The translations under genes were made by a program, and so were the position numbers. From assembly GCA_029378245.1 (NCBI GenBank), contig JARKIF010000004.1, positions 1,798,001-1,862,000 on the forward strand: 64,000 nucleotides of DNA, in the 5' to 3' direction. This DNA is from Roridomyces roridus. Lineage: Eukaryota > Basidiomycota > Agaricomycetes > Agaricales > Mycenaceae. Positions 44,334 to 55,423 of this stretch are shown here, piece by piece. How positions within the stretch are numbered: position 1 is the stretch's first letter; every line of letters begins with the position of its first letter. The notes below the pieces were generated by a model, which did no database searches, was not told the DNA's origin, and saw only the letters and a list, made by a program, of their open reading frames with translations.

Positions 44334-46055
44334 CCTTGAGTACGGAGGATGTCTGGCCGTGGAATGGAGGCTTTATGAAGCAAGATGCACGACCATGTGG
44401 GTCTGTAACGCGCCGCAGATCCACAACGCGTGCGGATGACGGGTTGTGAGATCGGTTACTGGGTCCATCCAGAGCATCGTAGCATTCGTAGCATGTTTTC
44501 AACGCGAAATCTCGTGAAAAAGGCTGAGGAAGCCCGCCGAAGTGAAGGATGCCCGAGGTTCGCAGCAAGGGCATCATTTTTTCTCACCACTTGACCGCGA
44601 CGCATTCTTTTATTGCTCCCTGTACGCTACAAAATCTCTTGCAGTCCTTGCCCGAGACCATCGATGGCCAGCAGCTGAAAACGTAAGATATTCGCCAGCG
44701 TCTGGGTCAGGTCCAAATCGTGAATCCAATTATATGGTCTGCGGCCAAGAATGTCAACGATCTCCTTGCGCCAGGTGCTGAATAGACGACCGTCTGTCAG
44801 CGCTGCGTTCTTGGTTACAAGCTGTGGTTTGCGACGAACCCAAGTTCCTCAGGACACCTCGACGCCCTCAAGGCTCATGCAAGCACCGAAGTCAGGTATA
44901 TCACCCACCCTTGGCCCTTTGTCGTGGGCCCGGGTTTTACGTGGAAAGTAGGCCTTCAGCCGCGGCGAACGTATCGAGCTGCTAGTCGACAAGACGGATG
45001 TCATGGCGGGCCAGGTGGTTCCGCCGTGGTGCGAGGACCGTGCGGCGACAGATGTGGTGGAAGGATACAAAGGTCATTGCGTTGTGTTATCGTCGCGTTG
45101 GTGAGTCTCTTTTCTTTTCCCCATCTGCCGCAACGGTCTGCGTCACGAGCTGCGGTCGCTGGTCGAGCCGGGTACGATCTGCGTGGATATCGTGCTTTCA
45201 GTTGCACTCTCTTGACAGGCAGCAGAGCCACCCTCGACCTCCGCTTGGTCTCGGCCTCTCAATATATTCTCTTACTGACGTCGCCCTTTCAGGTCTTCCT
45301 CTGGATCTTCATACCCCAATTCTGCTATATATCTATAATATCACATATGATGTCGCGCTTTGGATAGTCCCTCAAACCCACAGCAAGGCAAGGCAATACA
45401 GGATCCGCGGTCCCAGATTCCCCGCCTACCTACCCACACACTGCGTATTGCGAGCAGAGCTGAGATCCGGATTGCGCGCGAGCTGGCTGCGGATTGCATT
45501 CCAATCGCACCCACTCCATCGAAGACCTGCATCCTCCATGCGCTGGGTGCCACACGCAAATAGGAAATACCTCGTCAGTCGTGGCGACATTGCGCTATTC
45601 GTGGGATCCGATGACGCTGGTTGCAGAGGAAGAGGATAGAAGGAAGGCAGAGGTTCCCTCCCTCCTTGGGTGGCCACGGGAGACTGATTCGATGAAAAAG
45701 AAGGGAATCGCGGGGATGCCACTACGACCTTTGACCCAAATTGCCATGGTGCGAGTTTCTGGGCCATGGCCATGGCCGCTTCATCTCCGCTCGCGGCTCC
45801 GTCCGACTGCGTTATTCCTTCTCTTTTCTGGGTGCGAGTGGGAGTCTTGCACTCGCGACCCGCTTTTCTGCATCATATCGGAGAGCGTGAGGAGACCCCA
45901 CATCCTCCCCCGCGCTCTGGAAAGTTACTCGTGATCCTCATCCCTCTGGCCAAGATTGCGTTGGATGGCTCTTCCTTCTCGCACGGTAGTTCAAATTGTC
46001 AAATCCGGTGCTCGCGGAGGAGAATTGTCGTTCTGTGCCTGTTTCTTCTCCTCAA
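44334..46055. other. No confident gene
   Basis: Plus-strand frames around 44650-45090 hold protein-like stretches (YGLRPRMSTISLRQVLN; in another frame SAAKNVNDLLAPGAE) that could be a decayed gene. I could not join them or name a family. Bases 44915-44935 resemble the centre of the 3' pseudoknot (TTTGTCGTGGGCCCGGG) but lack its partners. Confidence 0.3.
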
Positions 46056-46735
46056 AACGCAATTCTGACGCTCTGGAGCGTCTGCCGGCTCTCGGCCTAG
46101 CGTGATGCACCCTTCCGCTGTAGGTCTTGGTGTGCCTAGTCGGACTGCGCCGACAGTTCGAACGGAGAAGCATGATTCTAGTCACCGAGCACACACCTTG
46201 CCGCCGACGTTGCGCCGACGCGTCTACGACGGCAAGCTCGGTTTGTGTTTGCAATACCAAACTGAGGGGATGCGCAAACGCAAGGGATACCCTCAAACTT
46301 TGCGGTTCGAATGACTGTGGTCTCGGAACGCGGTTTGCAATACTTGGCGTATACTGCGAGTGGGCAATATGGCACTGGCGCTGTTGGGGCGGTGCGAAAT
46401 TCGGTTCTGACCCTCTGGAGAGTGTGCCGGCTTTCGGCCGGGACGGTGATGCACCCTTCCGCCAGGCTCTTGGTTTTGGTGCCATGCCTAGTCGGACTGC
46501 GCGACAGTTCGAACGGAGGTAGAAGCACGGTTCCAGTCACCAAGTAACACCCTGCCCTTGCTGTCCGCCGACGCCGACGATCCAACGGTCTACAACGGCA
46601 AGTCGCCACCCGTTTTTGTTTGTCAGTCAAGCTAAGGGGATGCGCTCAGACTTTGCGGTTCGATTGATTGTGGCCAAAATGCTTCCAGAACCCCGTTTGC
46701 GATATTGAACGTGAGAACGGGCAAGTTCGGCACCT
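46056..46735. repeat. Two-copy tandem duplication, about 344-bp period
   Basis: TGATGCACCCTTCCGC occurs at about 46104 and again at about 46447. Both are preceded by TTCTGACNCTCTGGAG and followed by CCTAGTCGGACTGCG, CAGTTCGAACGGAG and GGGGATGCGC. The copies differ by many substitutions and small gaps, so the duplication is not recent. No coding function was seen. It ends about 230 bases before the ice-binding protein gene. Confidence 0.7.
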
Positions 46736-46894
46736 GGATTTGGACTACAGCTCACACGCACGTTTGGATTTGAACAGTTCTTCTAACATATGAGGTACGA
46801 GATCAATTGCTATACCGCCTGTGCACGAATGACTAAGCATTTCTGCGTATTCAAGAAAAACGGTCATGACGCGTCATACAAAATTACGAGGATG

Positions 46895-46902
46895 TATATA
46901 AA
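46895..46902 (+). promoter_or_regulatory. TATA box of the ice-binding protein gene
   Basis: TATATAAA lies 66 bases before the ATG at 46968, with a CT-rich stretch (TTTACTCCTCTC) between them. This is the usual arrangement for strongly or inducibly expressed fungal genes. Confidence 0.55.
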
Positions 46903-46967
46903 CGCGTCCCTGCAAGCCCATTTTCTGTAGCTTTACTCCTCTCAAACTCATCTTCACCTCGACAACT

Positions 46968-47956
46968 ATGATCGCGAACACCTTTGCAATCTGCCTCTTG
47001 GTTATTGTTGCTCATCCAGCGATAAAGTCCCTACTCACTCCCAGTAGACTGCTCTCAGCAGCGTGAACGCTCTCGGACCTGCGCCCGTAAACCTGCGGAC
47101 GGCCGCCAATTTTGCGATTCTCGCCAAAAGTGGTGTCACCACTGTCCCTCCTTCCGTGATTGGTACGTTGCCCGCTTGCTCTGCCAGCAAAATTTCTGAT
47201 AAGTCGATGCAGTTGGCGCTATAGGTGTCAGCCCAATTGCCGCAACCGGCCTGACCGGATTTTCCCTCACCGTCGACTCGACGGGACAGTTTGCGACCTC
47301 AGGCCAAGTGACCGGTCACCTCTTTGCCGCGTCCTTCGCTGCTCCCACTCCGGCCACGCTCACCGTCGCTATTGGCGACATGGGCACCGCGTTCACCGAC
47401 GCAAACGGCCGCGTCAATCCTAATTTCACCAATCTTGGCAGTGGTCAGTGAAGTCTTTATTTTGGCTATGGAAGATGTTCACAACTTCATCATCTCAGGC
47501 GCAATCGGCGGCCTCATTCTCGTCCCTGGGCTGTACAAGTGGACCGGCGCTGTTAGCATCGGCGCCGACGTGACCATCTCGGGAGCCTCTACGGACAGTA
47601 CGTTGATCTCCGCAATACTTATTTGCGTTCCTGGAAGCTGACGGTCTCTAACTTTCAGCGTGGATCTTCCAAGTCGCGGGAATGCTTTCCGTGGCAGCCG
47701 GCAAGCAAGTTCTCCTCGCTGGCGGCGCGTCGGCGGCCAACATCGTGTGGGTCGTCAGTGGAGCTGTCAGTGCGGCTGCTGGTGCCCACATCGAAGGTGT
47801 TGTCCTTGGACAGACGTCCATTAGTCTGCTCACGGGTGCCTCTGCCAATAGCCGTCTTCTGTCACAGACATCCGTCGCGCTTCAGAAGGTGTGTTTGTAC
47901 TGCACCGTCAGAATTCTCCATTAAAATCTCCTTCACAGGCTACCGTAAACAACTGA
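46968..47956 (+). CDS. Secreted ice-binding protein (DUF3494)
   Basis: Six exons (46968-47000, 47048-47162, 47213-47443, 47499-47597, 47659-47888, 47939-47956) give 241 residues with all phases consistent. A signal peptide covers about residues 1-20 (MIANTFAICLL joined to TALSSVNA). The mature part carries the DUF3494 beta-solenoid marks: NLRTAANFAILAKSGV, IGVSPIAATGLTGFSL, TDANGRVNPNFTNLGSG, LVPGLYKWTGAVSIG, DVTISG, WIFQVAG, NIVWVVSGAVSAAAGAHIEG and LLTGASANSRLLSQTSV. Proteins of this family adsorb to ice, lower the freezing point slightly and block recrystallisation outside the cell; they occur in snow moulds such as Typhula and in some agarics. Intron-rich and clean here. The 17-residue A-x-A-rich stretch could be part of the ice face, but this is inference. 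Confidence 0.95.
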
Positions 47957-48363
47957 GCACGGCTCGTAATTTGAGGATAAGTAGGGTTCATGGTGGTTTT
48001 TTGGGCAATTTATTTCTTGCGTTTCATATATGGGATCCGTACCCGAGTAGCAGTCCAGTGACAATATATGTGGACAAATATCAATTTCTTGAATTGTCTG
48101 CACCTTGAATTAGTATCCTAACCAACCAATGGCCAGAGTCGAAGAGAAGTCCCGAGGAAACCTCGTGGATGAAGATCCGTGTGTTGTCCGTGTGCCGCAC
48201 CACTCCAGCACCACTGCAACGCGCTTTCATATACGATTGACGGGATCAGCACGTGAGCGTGTCGCCGCCTCACACTTTCGCCTCCTGCCATTCGCACTCA
48301 AAATCAAGAACCTCCACCCGGCCCCATATCTGCCCAAACCCAGCAAGACCTTGTATCGGAGGA

Positions 48364-49213
48364 ATGGAAAAAATTGGGCCCCCGAAATCGCTGGTCACAC
48401 GTATCGGTATCGCCAAATTTGCTGTGCCGTCCGTCCAAGTCGATGCACTCTGCCTCTTGAATCCGAGCTATATCCAGCTCCCCGAGAACGTGAAAATGCA
48501 AAAGGAGACCGTTCTTTCGCTCATAAAGGGATCTACCGTGTTCATTAACTATCTGGGTGCGTTCTCATCTGGCGGCAGTCGCGTTTGGGTCTCACATGCG
48601 ACGCGTCGTTCTAGCTGCTACCTGACGCGCTTCCCCTCCAGCGCCCACGACGTTGCCCTATCCAAACAACACAAAAGCATATCCGCGTCCGACGTCCTCA
48701 AAGCCCTTGAGATGATCGAATTCGGTGATTTGGCAGACAAGCTTCAGGGAGAGCTCACAGGCGCGTGTTGGCAAGCTCATGGCATCCTCCGTTTCCTGAT
48801 ATTCTTCCAGTTTACCCCGAGCTGGCCAAGGCTGACAAAGCAAGAATGGGAGCTCGAACGTGAATGGTAGCGCAGCTCTCAAAGGCAAGGCGTCATTCGC
48901 CAAGGGCAAGGAGAAGGAGAAGGCGACTATCGTGCTCCCTGGCTCCGCTGCGCCTTCCACAAGCGGAGCGCATGCTGACGGCGAATCAATATCTTCTAGG
49001 CCTGGAGTCGCCCAGGGTATGGACGTCGATGAAGATGTGGAACTCGACGTGGAGGGAGATCCATACGCCGAGGTGGACGTGGAGGAAGAGCAGGTGCAGG
49101 AGCCGGAGGACGTGGATGACGGGGAGGACGTGGATGTCGTCGAGCCCGAAGACGACACGATGGAGATGAATGGCCTTGAGGAGGACAACCCTCAGAACGG
49201 TATGGAAGACTGA
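48364..49213 (+). CDS. DPB4: DNA polymerase epsilon histone-fold subunit (Dpb4/POLE3-like), probable frame disturbance
   Basis: Histone-fold protein of the NF-YB/Dpb4 type. From the ATG at 48364: PPKSLVTRI, AKFA (intron 48424-48477), LPENVKMQKETVLSLIKGST and VFINYLGA (intron 48561-48641), then AHDVALSKQHKSISASDVLK, ALEMIEFGDLADKLQGEL, an intron, YPELAKADKAR, and a long acidic tail to 49213 (DVEGDPYAEVDVEEEQVQEP). Dpb4 is a small subunit of DNA polymerase epsilon and of CHRAC-like remodellers. Two oddities: VTRI is followed by an extra GI before AKFA; and after DKAR (near 48840) the frame must shift by one base to enter NGSSNVNGSAALK. Upstream a frame IRTQNQEPPPGPISAQTQQD, then LVSE, fits the family N-terminus but is one base out of phase near 48362. 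Either a disturbed gene or sequence errors. Confidence 0.72.
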
Positions 49214-50721
49214 TGTTTCCCCACATTGTATCATTTATTGTACTCATCTCAATTCTCACTTTTCATGACGAGCACGGAAAATATTCACTCAGAGTCAGAT
49301 CAATTGGGTCTATTATATGAGACTGGCCAACCGGCCAGCCTAGCTTTCCGGCCACTTGGCTCAAACAAGGCCATTTGTATAGGAACTTACTTGGTTGTGG
49401 TGGCAGAGTGGAAAGGTCGTCCATATGCTCTCCGAGGCCGAATTTGGTCCCGCTCCATGACGTTGACAGGCTGCTGTGCCTGTCACCACCGGCGCGGCTG
49501 TCCGAAACACGTGTTTTGCTATTTTCACTCCTCGCTTACAATGAATCACCTCGTTCTCGACGACAGCCCAACCATTCTGCGACTTCTCGTGCTCGTTATA
49601 CTCGGCAGACTTGGGGCTATCTCCAGTATATCCACTGTATCCATCCGGCTTCTCCATCCCGCTCAGCTCCACAGGTGGCCGGCTCAGCCATCTCACCTAT
49701 TTTTGGACTCGACTCGGCAAAATATTTCTCATGTCACCAAACCTTGACAGAATCGGGCGGTTCTGGTCTCGTTCGACTCGTCTGAACCTAGCCTACCTCC
49801 TAGACCTCTCCAGTTCATGGTTTGTGCCCCTATTCATTTCATAATTGCTGAAAACACCTAAGGTGGCCGGGAGGTCAGTCTCGGATAATACGATGACAAG
49901 TCCACCAGCCCACAAGAGCACAGACGAACAGAACTCACCGCAAATATCATCCAGAAGGCATAAAACAGCCATGCCGCCATGTCAGCTGGTCGTTTCCTGG
50001 GCACCGGCGGTCCTGCTTTCCGATAAGAGCACCTAAGCGGTCCCATCTAGCATACAGGCGTGCCAGACGCGCTTCAAGGGAAAGGCATCGAACGTCCTTG
50101 TTTTCTGGCGGACGGAGGGCGGTCAGAAGGTCTTTGTCTTCTGCGAGAACTGCGAAGCGGACCGCTAGAGCCTCCATGCGAGCCAGAGACGCTTCAAGGC
50201 GCCGGATATCGGCTTCTGGTGTTGGCCTGTTTTCTGGCAGAGGATAAGCAGGATAACAGGATATGGAGCGAGATGCTGACCAGCTTCTGTATCAGCGGCG
50301 GTGGAGGAGCCTTCCGATGCTTCAAGTGCAAGAGGAGTCTGCGGATCTAGGCTTCTCTGGAAAGGATCTTGTGTCTTCGAGACGGACGAATTTTACGCGT
50401 CTGGAATATATAGATGGGGAGCGATTCCATGAAGAGCGGATGGCCGTTGAGCTGTTTCGCCGGGAGCTGACATGGAATGGCGAGCGCAACAGGTCCGCAG
50501 TCGTCAAGGCATGGTCAGGTAAGTAGTAGAAGATAGGAGAGCAATTGATCGGAATATAAAAATTTCAGCTTCCTTGCTTCCTTCGAGAAAGAACTCGCAG
50601 ACAATAATCATGAGCACCTCTTACTCACAGAGCGTGCAATTTTGAAATGGTCGCGTCGAAATGGTCGTGTCTGTGGAGACATGTACAGCGGATCACAAAT
50701 CTTCCCTCTTTCTCTTCTTCA
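49214..50721. other. No confident gene
   Basis: About 1.5 kb. A minus-strand stretch (50340-49950) has two similar coiled-coil-like lines (ASLARMEALAVRFAVLAED; LEARLARLYARWDRLGAL) and could be part of an unknown small gene. No start, intron or family was fixed. Confidence 0.3.
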
Positions 50722-51904
50722 ATGTCTACCTCCAAACTGGAGCTGAACACAGCTGCTCTGGACCCAATCGCAAGGCTACCACTGGAAATTTCATCCCAGA
50801 TCTTCGCGCACTGCGTCCCTCTACGTCCGACACCCGGGGCTCAGCACGTCCCCATGCTCTTTTTGCAGATGTGCAAGGCGTGGACGGTCATAGCTCTATC
50901 CACACCCCAACTCTGGAGCTCTGTCCATGTCGTCTTTCCTCGGCCCAAGGGTTTCGCGCACCTGCTCGAAGCATGGCTTGACCGCGCTCGTTACCTGCCT
51001 GTCCATATCCCTGCATGGAGCGTTTGTGGACGAAATTGGCAGCGTCTTCCGCCGGTACAGAGAGCAGTTGGAGACGATCGAGATATACCCTCACACAAAC
51101 GTTGGGGAAGACGTGGACATTATGAAATGCATGGGCGCGGACACTTGGCAGCCTTATCCTCGTTTGACCAGGCTGACCGTCGGCGGCATGATCGATGGCT
51201 CGCGAAAATTTCTTGCTCGTCCCATTTTGACGATGCTCCGCCTCTCCCCTGCCCTCGTCGAGTGCATATTCGACTATATTCCATACATGTTGGTGTCCGG
51301 TGCGGACCTCGCGCACACGATCATTCTGCCAGCATTACGTCGGCTGAGCTTTGGGAGTGGCTCAGATATCGTCGACATCCACTTCAGTGACGATGAAATC
51401 TTGCGAGGCCTATCACTTCCCTCTCTCGAAACGCTTTCCACGCCTCTTTTTGGCATAAACCCGGGCCATCTCGTGGAATTCCTCGAGCGGTCTACGCCGC
51501 CCTTAACAAGCCTCACCATTGGCAACGCCTCAGACGTGACAAGTTACCTCCGTCAATTAACCGCTTTAACGCCATCTCTCACATACCTCGAGTTGCATGG
51601 CGCAGCTTTCGATTTGCTGGACCTTTTGTTCCAGCTCTTGACGGAGAATCATCTCCCACAGCTCCGAGCGCTGCACCTGCAGGCTGTGGACTTTGCCGCA
51701 TTTCCCGCTTCTCTCTGGGAAGATATCTTACATACACTGTCCATGCGATCCTCGAGCATCACCGAGTTGACGATGAGGATGGCGCACCAGGACGAGTCTC
51801 AGTTATCCTCAGAACTTAGCGCCGAAATCCGCACTGGGCTGCGTGACCTGGTGGCCCGTGGCATGAATATTTATGTCGGAACGGAGCAACGCTGTTATAT
51901 TTGA
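50722..51904 (+). pseudogene. F-box / LRR-like gene with one-base frameshift
   Basis: Starts MSTSKLELNTAALDPIARL. The F-box is PLEISSQIFAHCVPL followed by CKAWTVIALSTPQLW. After RARYLPVHI the frame breaks at about 51003-51013. The continuation LHGAFVDEIGSVFRRY, with its leucine-rich repeats (LPALRRLSFGSG, TPPLTSLTIGN) and end GTEQRCYI, is in another frame and open to 51904. One extra base in GTCCATATCCCTG would restore the phase, so a single deletion explains it. It is not adjacent to the 23-32 kb array and is on the other strand. Confidence 0.72.
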
Positions 51905-53208
51905 AGTGGATGTACGCTAGAGCGCTATATCACATGCAATATGAGCGTCGTGTAATCATGCCCACAAAATCCGTCGCACGAAGATCTAGGCTTTCTCAGC
52001 TTTGTCAAGAAGACATAGATGGACGACTCACGTTCGCCAACGGTGCCCGAATTTGCCTGCAGCGAGCGCAGCCCGAATCGTACCTCTTGAGCAGTGGGGC
52101 ATCGCTCAGAGTGACTCGAGCGGGCTCGAGCGCGCGGGGGCTACTCAAGAGTCAGATTCCGGGTGCCTGAACTGGGTGCTGAGGCGGGTGTGAGTTGCTG
52201 GCCGTGGGCGATGACAGAGAGGTTGCCAGTGAAGCATTTAATCGCGATGTCGCGAAGGAGGGTAGCGTTGTGCACAAGGATCTCGTTTACGGAGCTAAGT
52301 AGTATTGTATCAGCTTCCGTCGAAAAGGAAAGGAAAGAGTGTGCCAGGGACCAATGCCATGTCGAGAAAGAGTGGTGCCAGGTACAAGGCGCGCTGGCCG
52401 CGGGTTCGCTTCGAGCTGCAGGATAAGAAAAGCGACGATGCCGATGCAGTGTGCCGTGCTTGGGTGGATATTGGAGTACCCGCATGGACTCTACACCTCG
52501 ATAGAGCTGTCCATATAGCCCCTTTCTGCGACACCGAGTGTAGCGAAGATGGCTGTAGGTCACGTACCCGGCTTGATTTGCAGTGAGCCAACGATAGGAC
52601 AATAGGATTCCAGACATACCACGGCCATGGTCATCCACCATCATAGGGAACGTATCGGGTCCAAAGCGCTCGAGAAGAGCAGGAGCGAGGTGGCCAGCGC
52701 TCTGGATGATCGCAGGTTCGCTTAGTACGGCTTCTCTGTAACGACGTACCTGAGGGCCATCGCAAGCTGGCTCCTGTATTATTCAGAGCCACGCTGCGGG
52801 AACCCCGAGTTCTTCTCAAGAACTCGAAAAGACGTCTAGGCCTGGTGTCAATCCTCGTCAATGTGCTCCCAAGAAGACACTTTCAGGTGCCAGCCCAGTA
52901 CAGCAACGAAGAGGGCGGCCTGCTCTCAACGTCTGCGAGACCCCTCATCAAGAGTCCAGTAAATAGAGAGGCATGGGGGGCATCTTCCTGGAGGACGGAA
53001 AGCGGTGGCCCGAGCACGCTATCTTGCAAGCCAGATGCGGGGAAACCCTCATTTGATTGACGCGGCACAGATTCGGATAGAAGAGGACAAGAATGAGATT
53101 CAAGTATAAGACAGCGGTGGGTTGGGGTTTGGGTGGTACATTATACTGCAAGTAGAAAGATGGATGGACGGATGATCTGGAAACAACGGACAGCGGAAAG
53201 CTGGGGGA
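51905..53208. other. No confident gene
   Basis: About 1.3 kb. A minus-strand frame near 52300-52165 (ILVHNATLLRDIAIKCFTG, NLSVIAHGQQLTP) looks protein-like and may be the last exon of an unknown gene. Matching upstream exons could not be assembled. Confidence 0.3.
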
Positions 53209-53848
53209 TCACGGGGTACGCGATGAGGCGCCGCCGACCTCTGCGGAGAGAAAACGTAAGTAAGACAAGAGAGAGAAGGGGACGAAGGACGTACGCTCAA
53301 CCATGACATCGATAGTGTCTGAAAAAGGCGGGCGTTAAGGCGGGCGACGAGAAAAGGGTCAAAGCGGCGCACCGTTATCCTCCATGTCTAGAGATGACGG
53401 TGTGTCATCGTCGTTTATTCGCGAACCGTCGTACAAGAACCTGCAGACCCAGGCGCGGATGTAAGAATCGGTGACGAGAATGATAAAAGGAGAAAAGGGA
53501 CGACTGCAGTAGGGGCACACTACCACTCGCCGTCCCTGTTGCAAAGAAACAACGTCCACTCACCGAATGCTGCCAACATCCTTCCCGACTTTGCTGGCAT
53601 ACGCTCCTTGGAGCTTGCTCAGCTTCGTGCTCCGTTTGATCTTGAAAAAGACTTCCTCTCCCGTCGAGCTCACGACCTGATACAGAAAAGCGCGTGAAGA
53701 CGTGAGAAAACGTGTCTTTTAGGCAGGCAAGGAGAGCGAGAAGGCTGGCAGCAGGCGCAGAGATGCACACCTTGATGTTTATGGTGGAAGCAGAGTCCTC
53801 AGATTTGACCTCCTCCTGAGGGAGCCCTTGCTGCTCGTCGTCAGACAT
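53209..53848 (-). CDS. SMT3: SUMO (Smt3) ubiquitin-like modifier
   Basis: Five exons (53848-53771, 53676-53564, 53440-53373, 53318-53295, 53240-53209) give 104 residues. The N-terminal tail is MSDDEQQGLPQEEVKSED; VKSE there fits the psi-K-x-E site used for chain formation. The beta-grasp core reads INIKVVSSTGEEVFFKIKRS, STKLSKLQGAYASKVGK and IRFLYDGSRINDDDTPSSL. It ends MEDNDTIDVMVEQVGG. The di-glycine is at 97-98, followed by a six-residue tail (ASSRTP) that a Ulp-type protease must remove before conjugation to lysines. Introns are unusually long for this window (94 and 123 bases for the first two). Single, intact gene. Confidence 0.94.
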
Positions 53849-54055
53849 GGTGCTTTGTGGTTCTAGAGTGTGTGGGCGACAGGGCTTGTGTGGTTGGCGG
53901 ACGGGTCCGAGTCAAAGTCGAAAGACAAAGCTGGCACTGGCTGAGAGTGTGGAAGCGCTGATGACTAAGCATCTTTTCTTGGCTTTGGCGAGCCGTGGCC
54001 ATCTTCGAGGGCCGTATACTACTGGACACCCAGATCTTGTTTGCCTTTCTCCGTC

Positions 54056-55423
54056 ATGTCCTCTGAACCGCGACACACCACCAGCGCCCTCAATGTCGAC
54101 GAAAACACCAAGCATAGTATGGTCCATGCTATTAGCCATCCTTCCTTCGCGCTACCGACAGTGCCTGACTCGGAAACCGCCTGGGATGCAATCTTTCCAC
54201 ACTCCTACCAAATCCAAAATCGCCTCGTCGGAATAGGTATTTCTTTTTCCACAAGGACGAGCTCCTTACTGAGATACACCAGGCGAGTGTGCGGTCATCG
54301 CCGCGTTCGGCCAAGTTCTTCGGGAAGCGCCCTCATTGCAAGAAGGCTGCGAGGAAGGGCTGACCCAGGTAAGCTCTTTCACCCCTCTCTTGCCTTGGGC
54401 GACCTGCTCACTCGCTATGAAGACGCTCAAATACGCGATTACGTCTGAGGAAGTCGTTGCTGCCCTCATGGAGCGTGTCGATCGAGAAATACGCGCAGGC
54501 TCGGCCGGCTCCCCTGCCAGACTTTTCTATGCGTGGATCGGGACGTTGTCCGACGACGACGCGGGTGCGCGTCAAGTCCACTCCTTCTTGGTCAACTTGC
54601 TCGCACCACTCGTCGAGGTTGGCACGCGTGCTAGAAGGCAGATGTAAGCCCTGATTCATGTCGTTCCTCCCATACGCTGACTTGTCGACCAGGATTCCTC
54701 CCAAAGACACCGATACTTGGACCATCCGTGCACCGCGAGGTAAGGTGCGCTCCGGAGCCATAGACCTATCACCTTATCTTCTCTGTCCAGAGGAGACGGG
54801 GCTTCTTTCACTTAGAGAGGCCTTCAACAAACGCCGGTCGCTCGAGGTGACGTCCTCGCCTTGGGTATTTTATTGCTACTCCGTTGGCCTTCACCCGCCA
54901 ACTATTTCTTAGGTCCTGACCCCAATCAAGTCGGCAGCAAGAAGCTCAGTCAACCCGTACCGTCATCAATGCGACTCGGATTTCTCCCTGTATTCATACG
55001 GGAGTCGTTTGTCCCACGTAAAGTCCAGCGACGTGCGTCTCTGTATGTCTCCAATACTCCCATGCTAACTCTTTTCGTTAGCATTCTCCGGCCTCTTTGA
55101 GCCCTCGCAAAAGGAAGAGAACTTTATCCAGTAAATCGGCAATCCTGGCGCCTTTCTCGTTTCCCCTTCCCGTGAAAACCTCGCTGGCCCGAACACCAGT
55201 AACCCCTTCTCGCACCCAAGCAGATGTCGGCAGTTCCGCCTCCTTCTCTCTCCAGGCCGTGTCGCCCTCAGCAGCAACGCCATCGCCGTCTCTGTCCGAA
55301 ATTTTCGAGTTGACGCCGGAGCCTGCACGCAAGAAGATAAAGACACACCCCATCTTGCCGTCGCCTTCTTTGTCGGACATTTTGGGCTTGACCCCGCTCC
55401 GCAACAAGATGCCGCCTTTCTAG
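54056..55423 (+). CDS. Multi-exon hypothetical protein
   Basis: The ATG at 54056 is followed by TSALNVDENTKHSMVHAI and FALPTVPDSETAWDAIFPHS. An intron (GTATTT to ACACCAG, ending about 54281) joins GECAVIAAFGQVLRE. Later exons give YAITSEEVVAALMERVDRE, LFYAWIGTLSDDDAGARQV, FLVNLLAPLVEVGTRARRQ and IPPKDTDTWTIRAPRGK. The C-terminal exon is basic and Ser/Pro-rich (SPRKRKRTLSSK). It contains a duplicated motif, PSPSLSEIFELTP and PSPSLSDILGLTP, each followed by basic residues, before a stop at 55423. I do not recognise a family; the tail suggests a nuclear protein with two short linear motifs. Exon borders between 54850 and 55090 are uncertain. Confidence 0.55.

Noticed and set aside
44905..44940. 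Possible eighth pseudoknot copy (TTTGTCGTGGGCCCGGG)
   Set aside because: Only the central linker resembles the consensus; P1a, both P2 strands and the hairpins are absent.
43174..49213. Frameshifts as proof of a low-quality assembly
   Set aside because: MON2, SUMO, the ice-binding gene and the potassium channel (about 8 kb of exons) are free of frame errors, so random indel noise is unlikely to be the general cause, though single sites may be errors.
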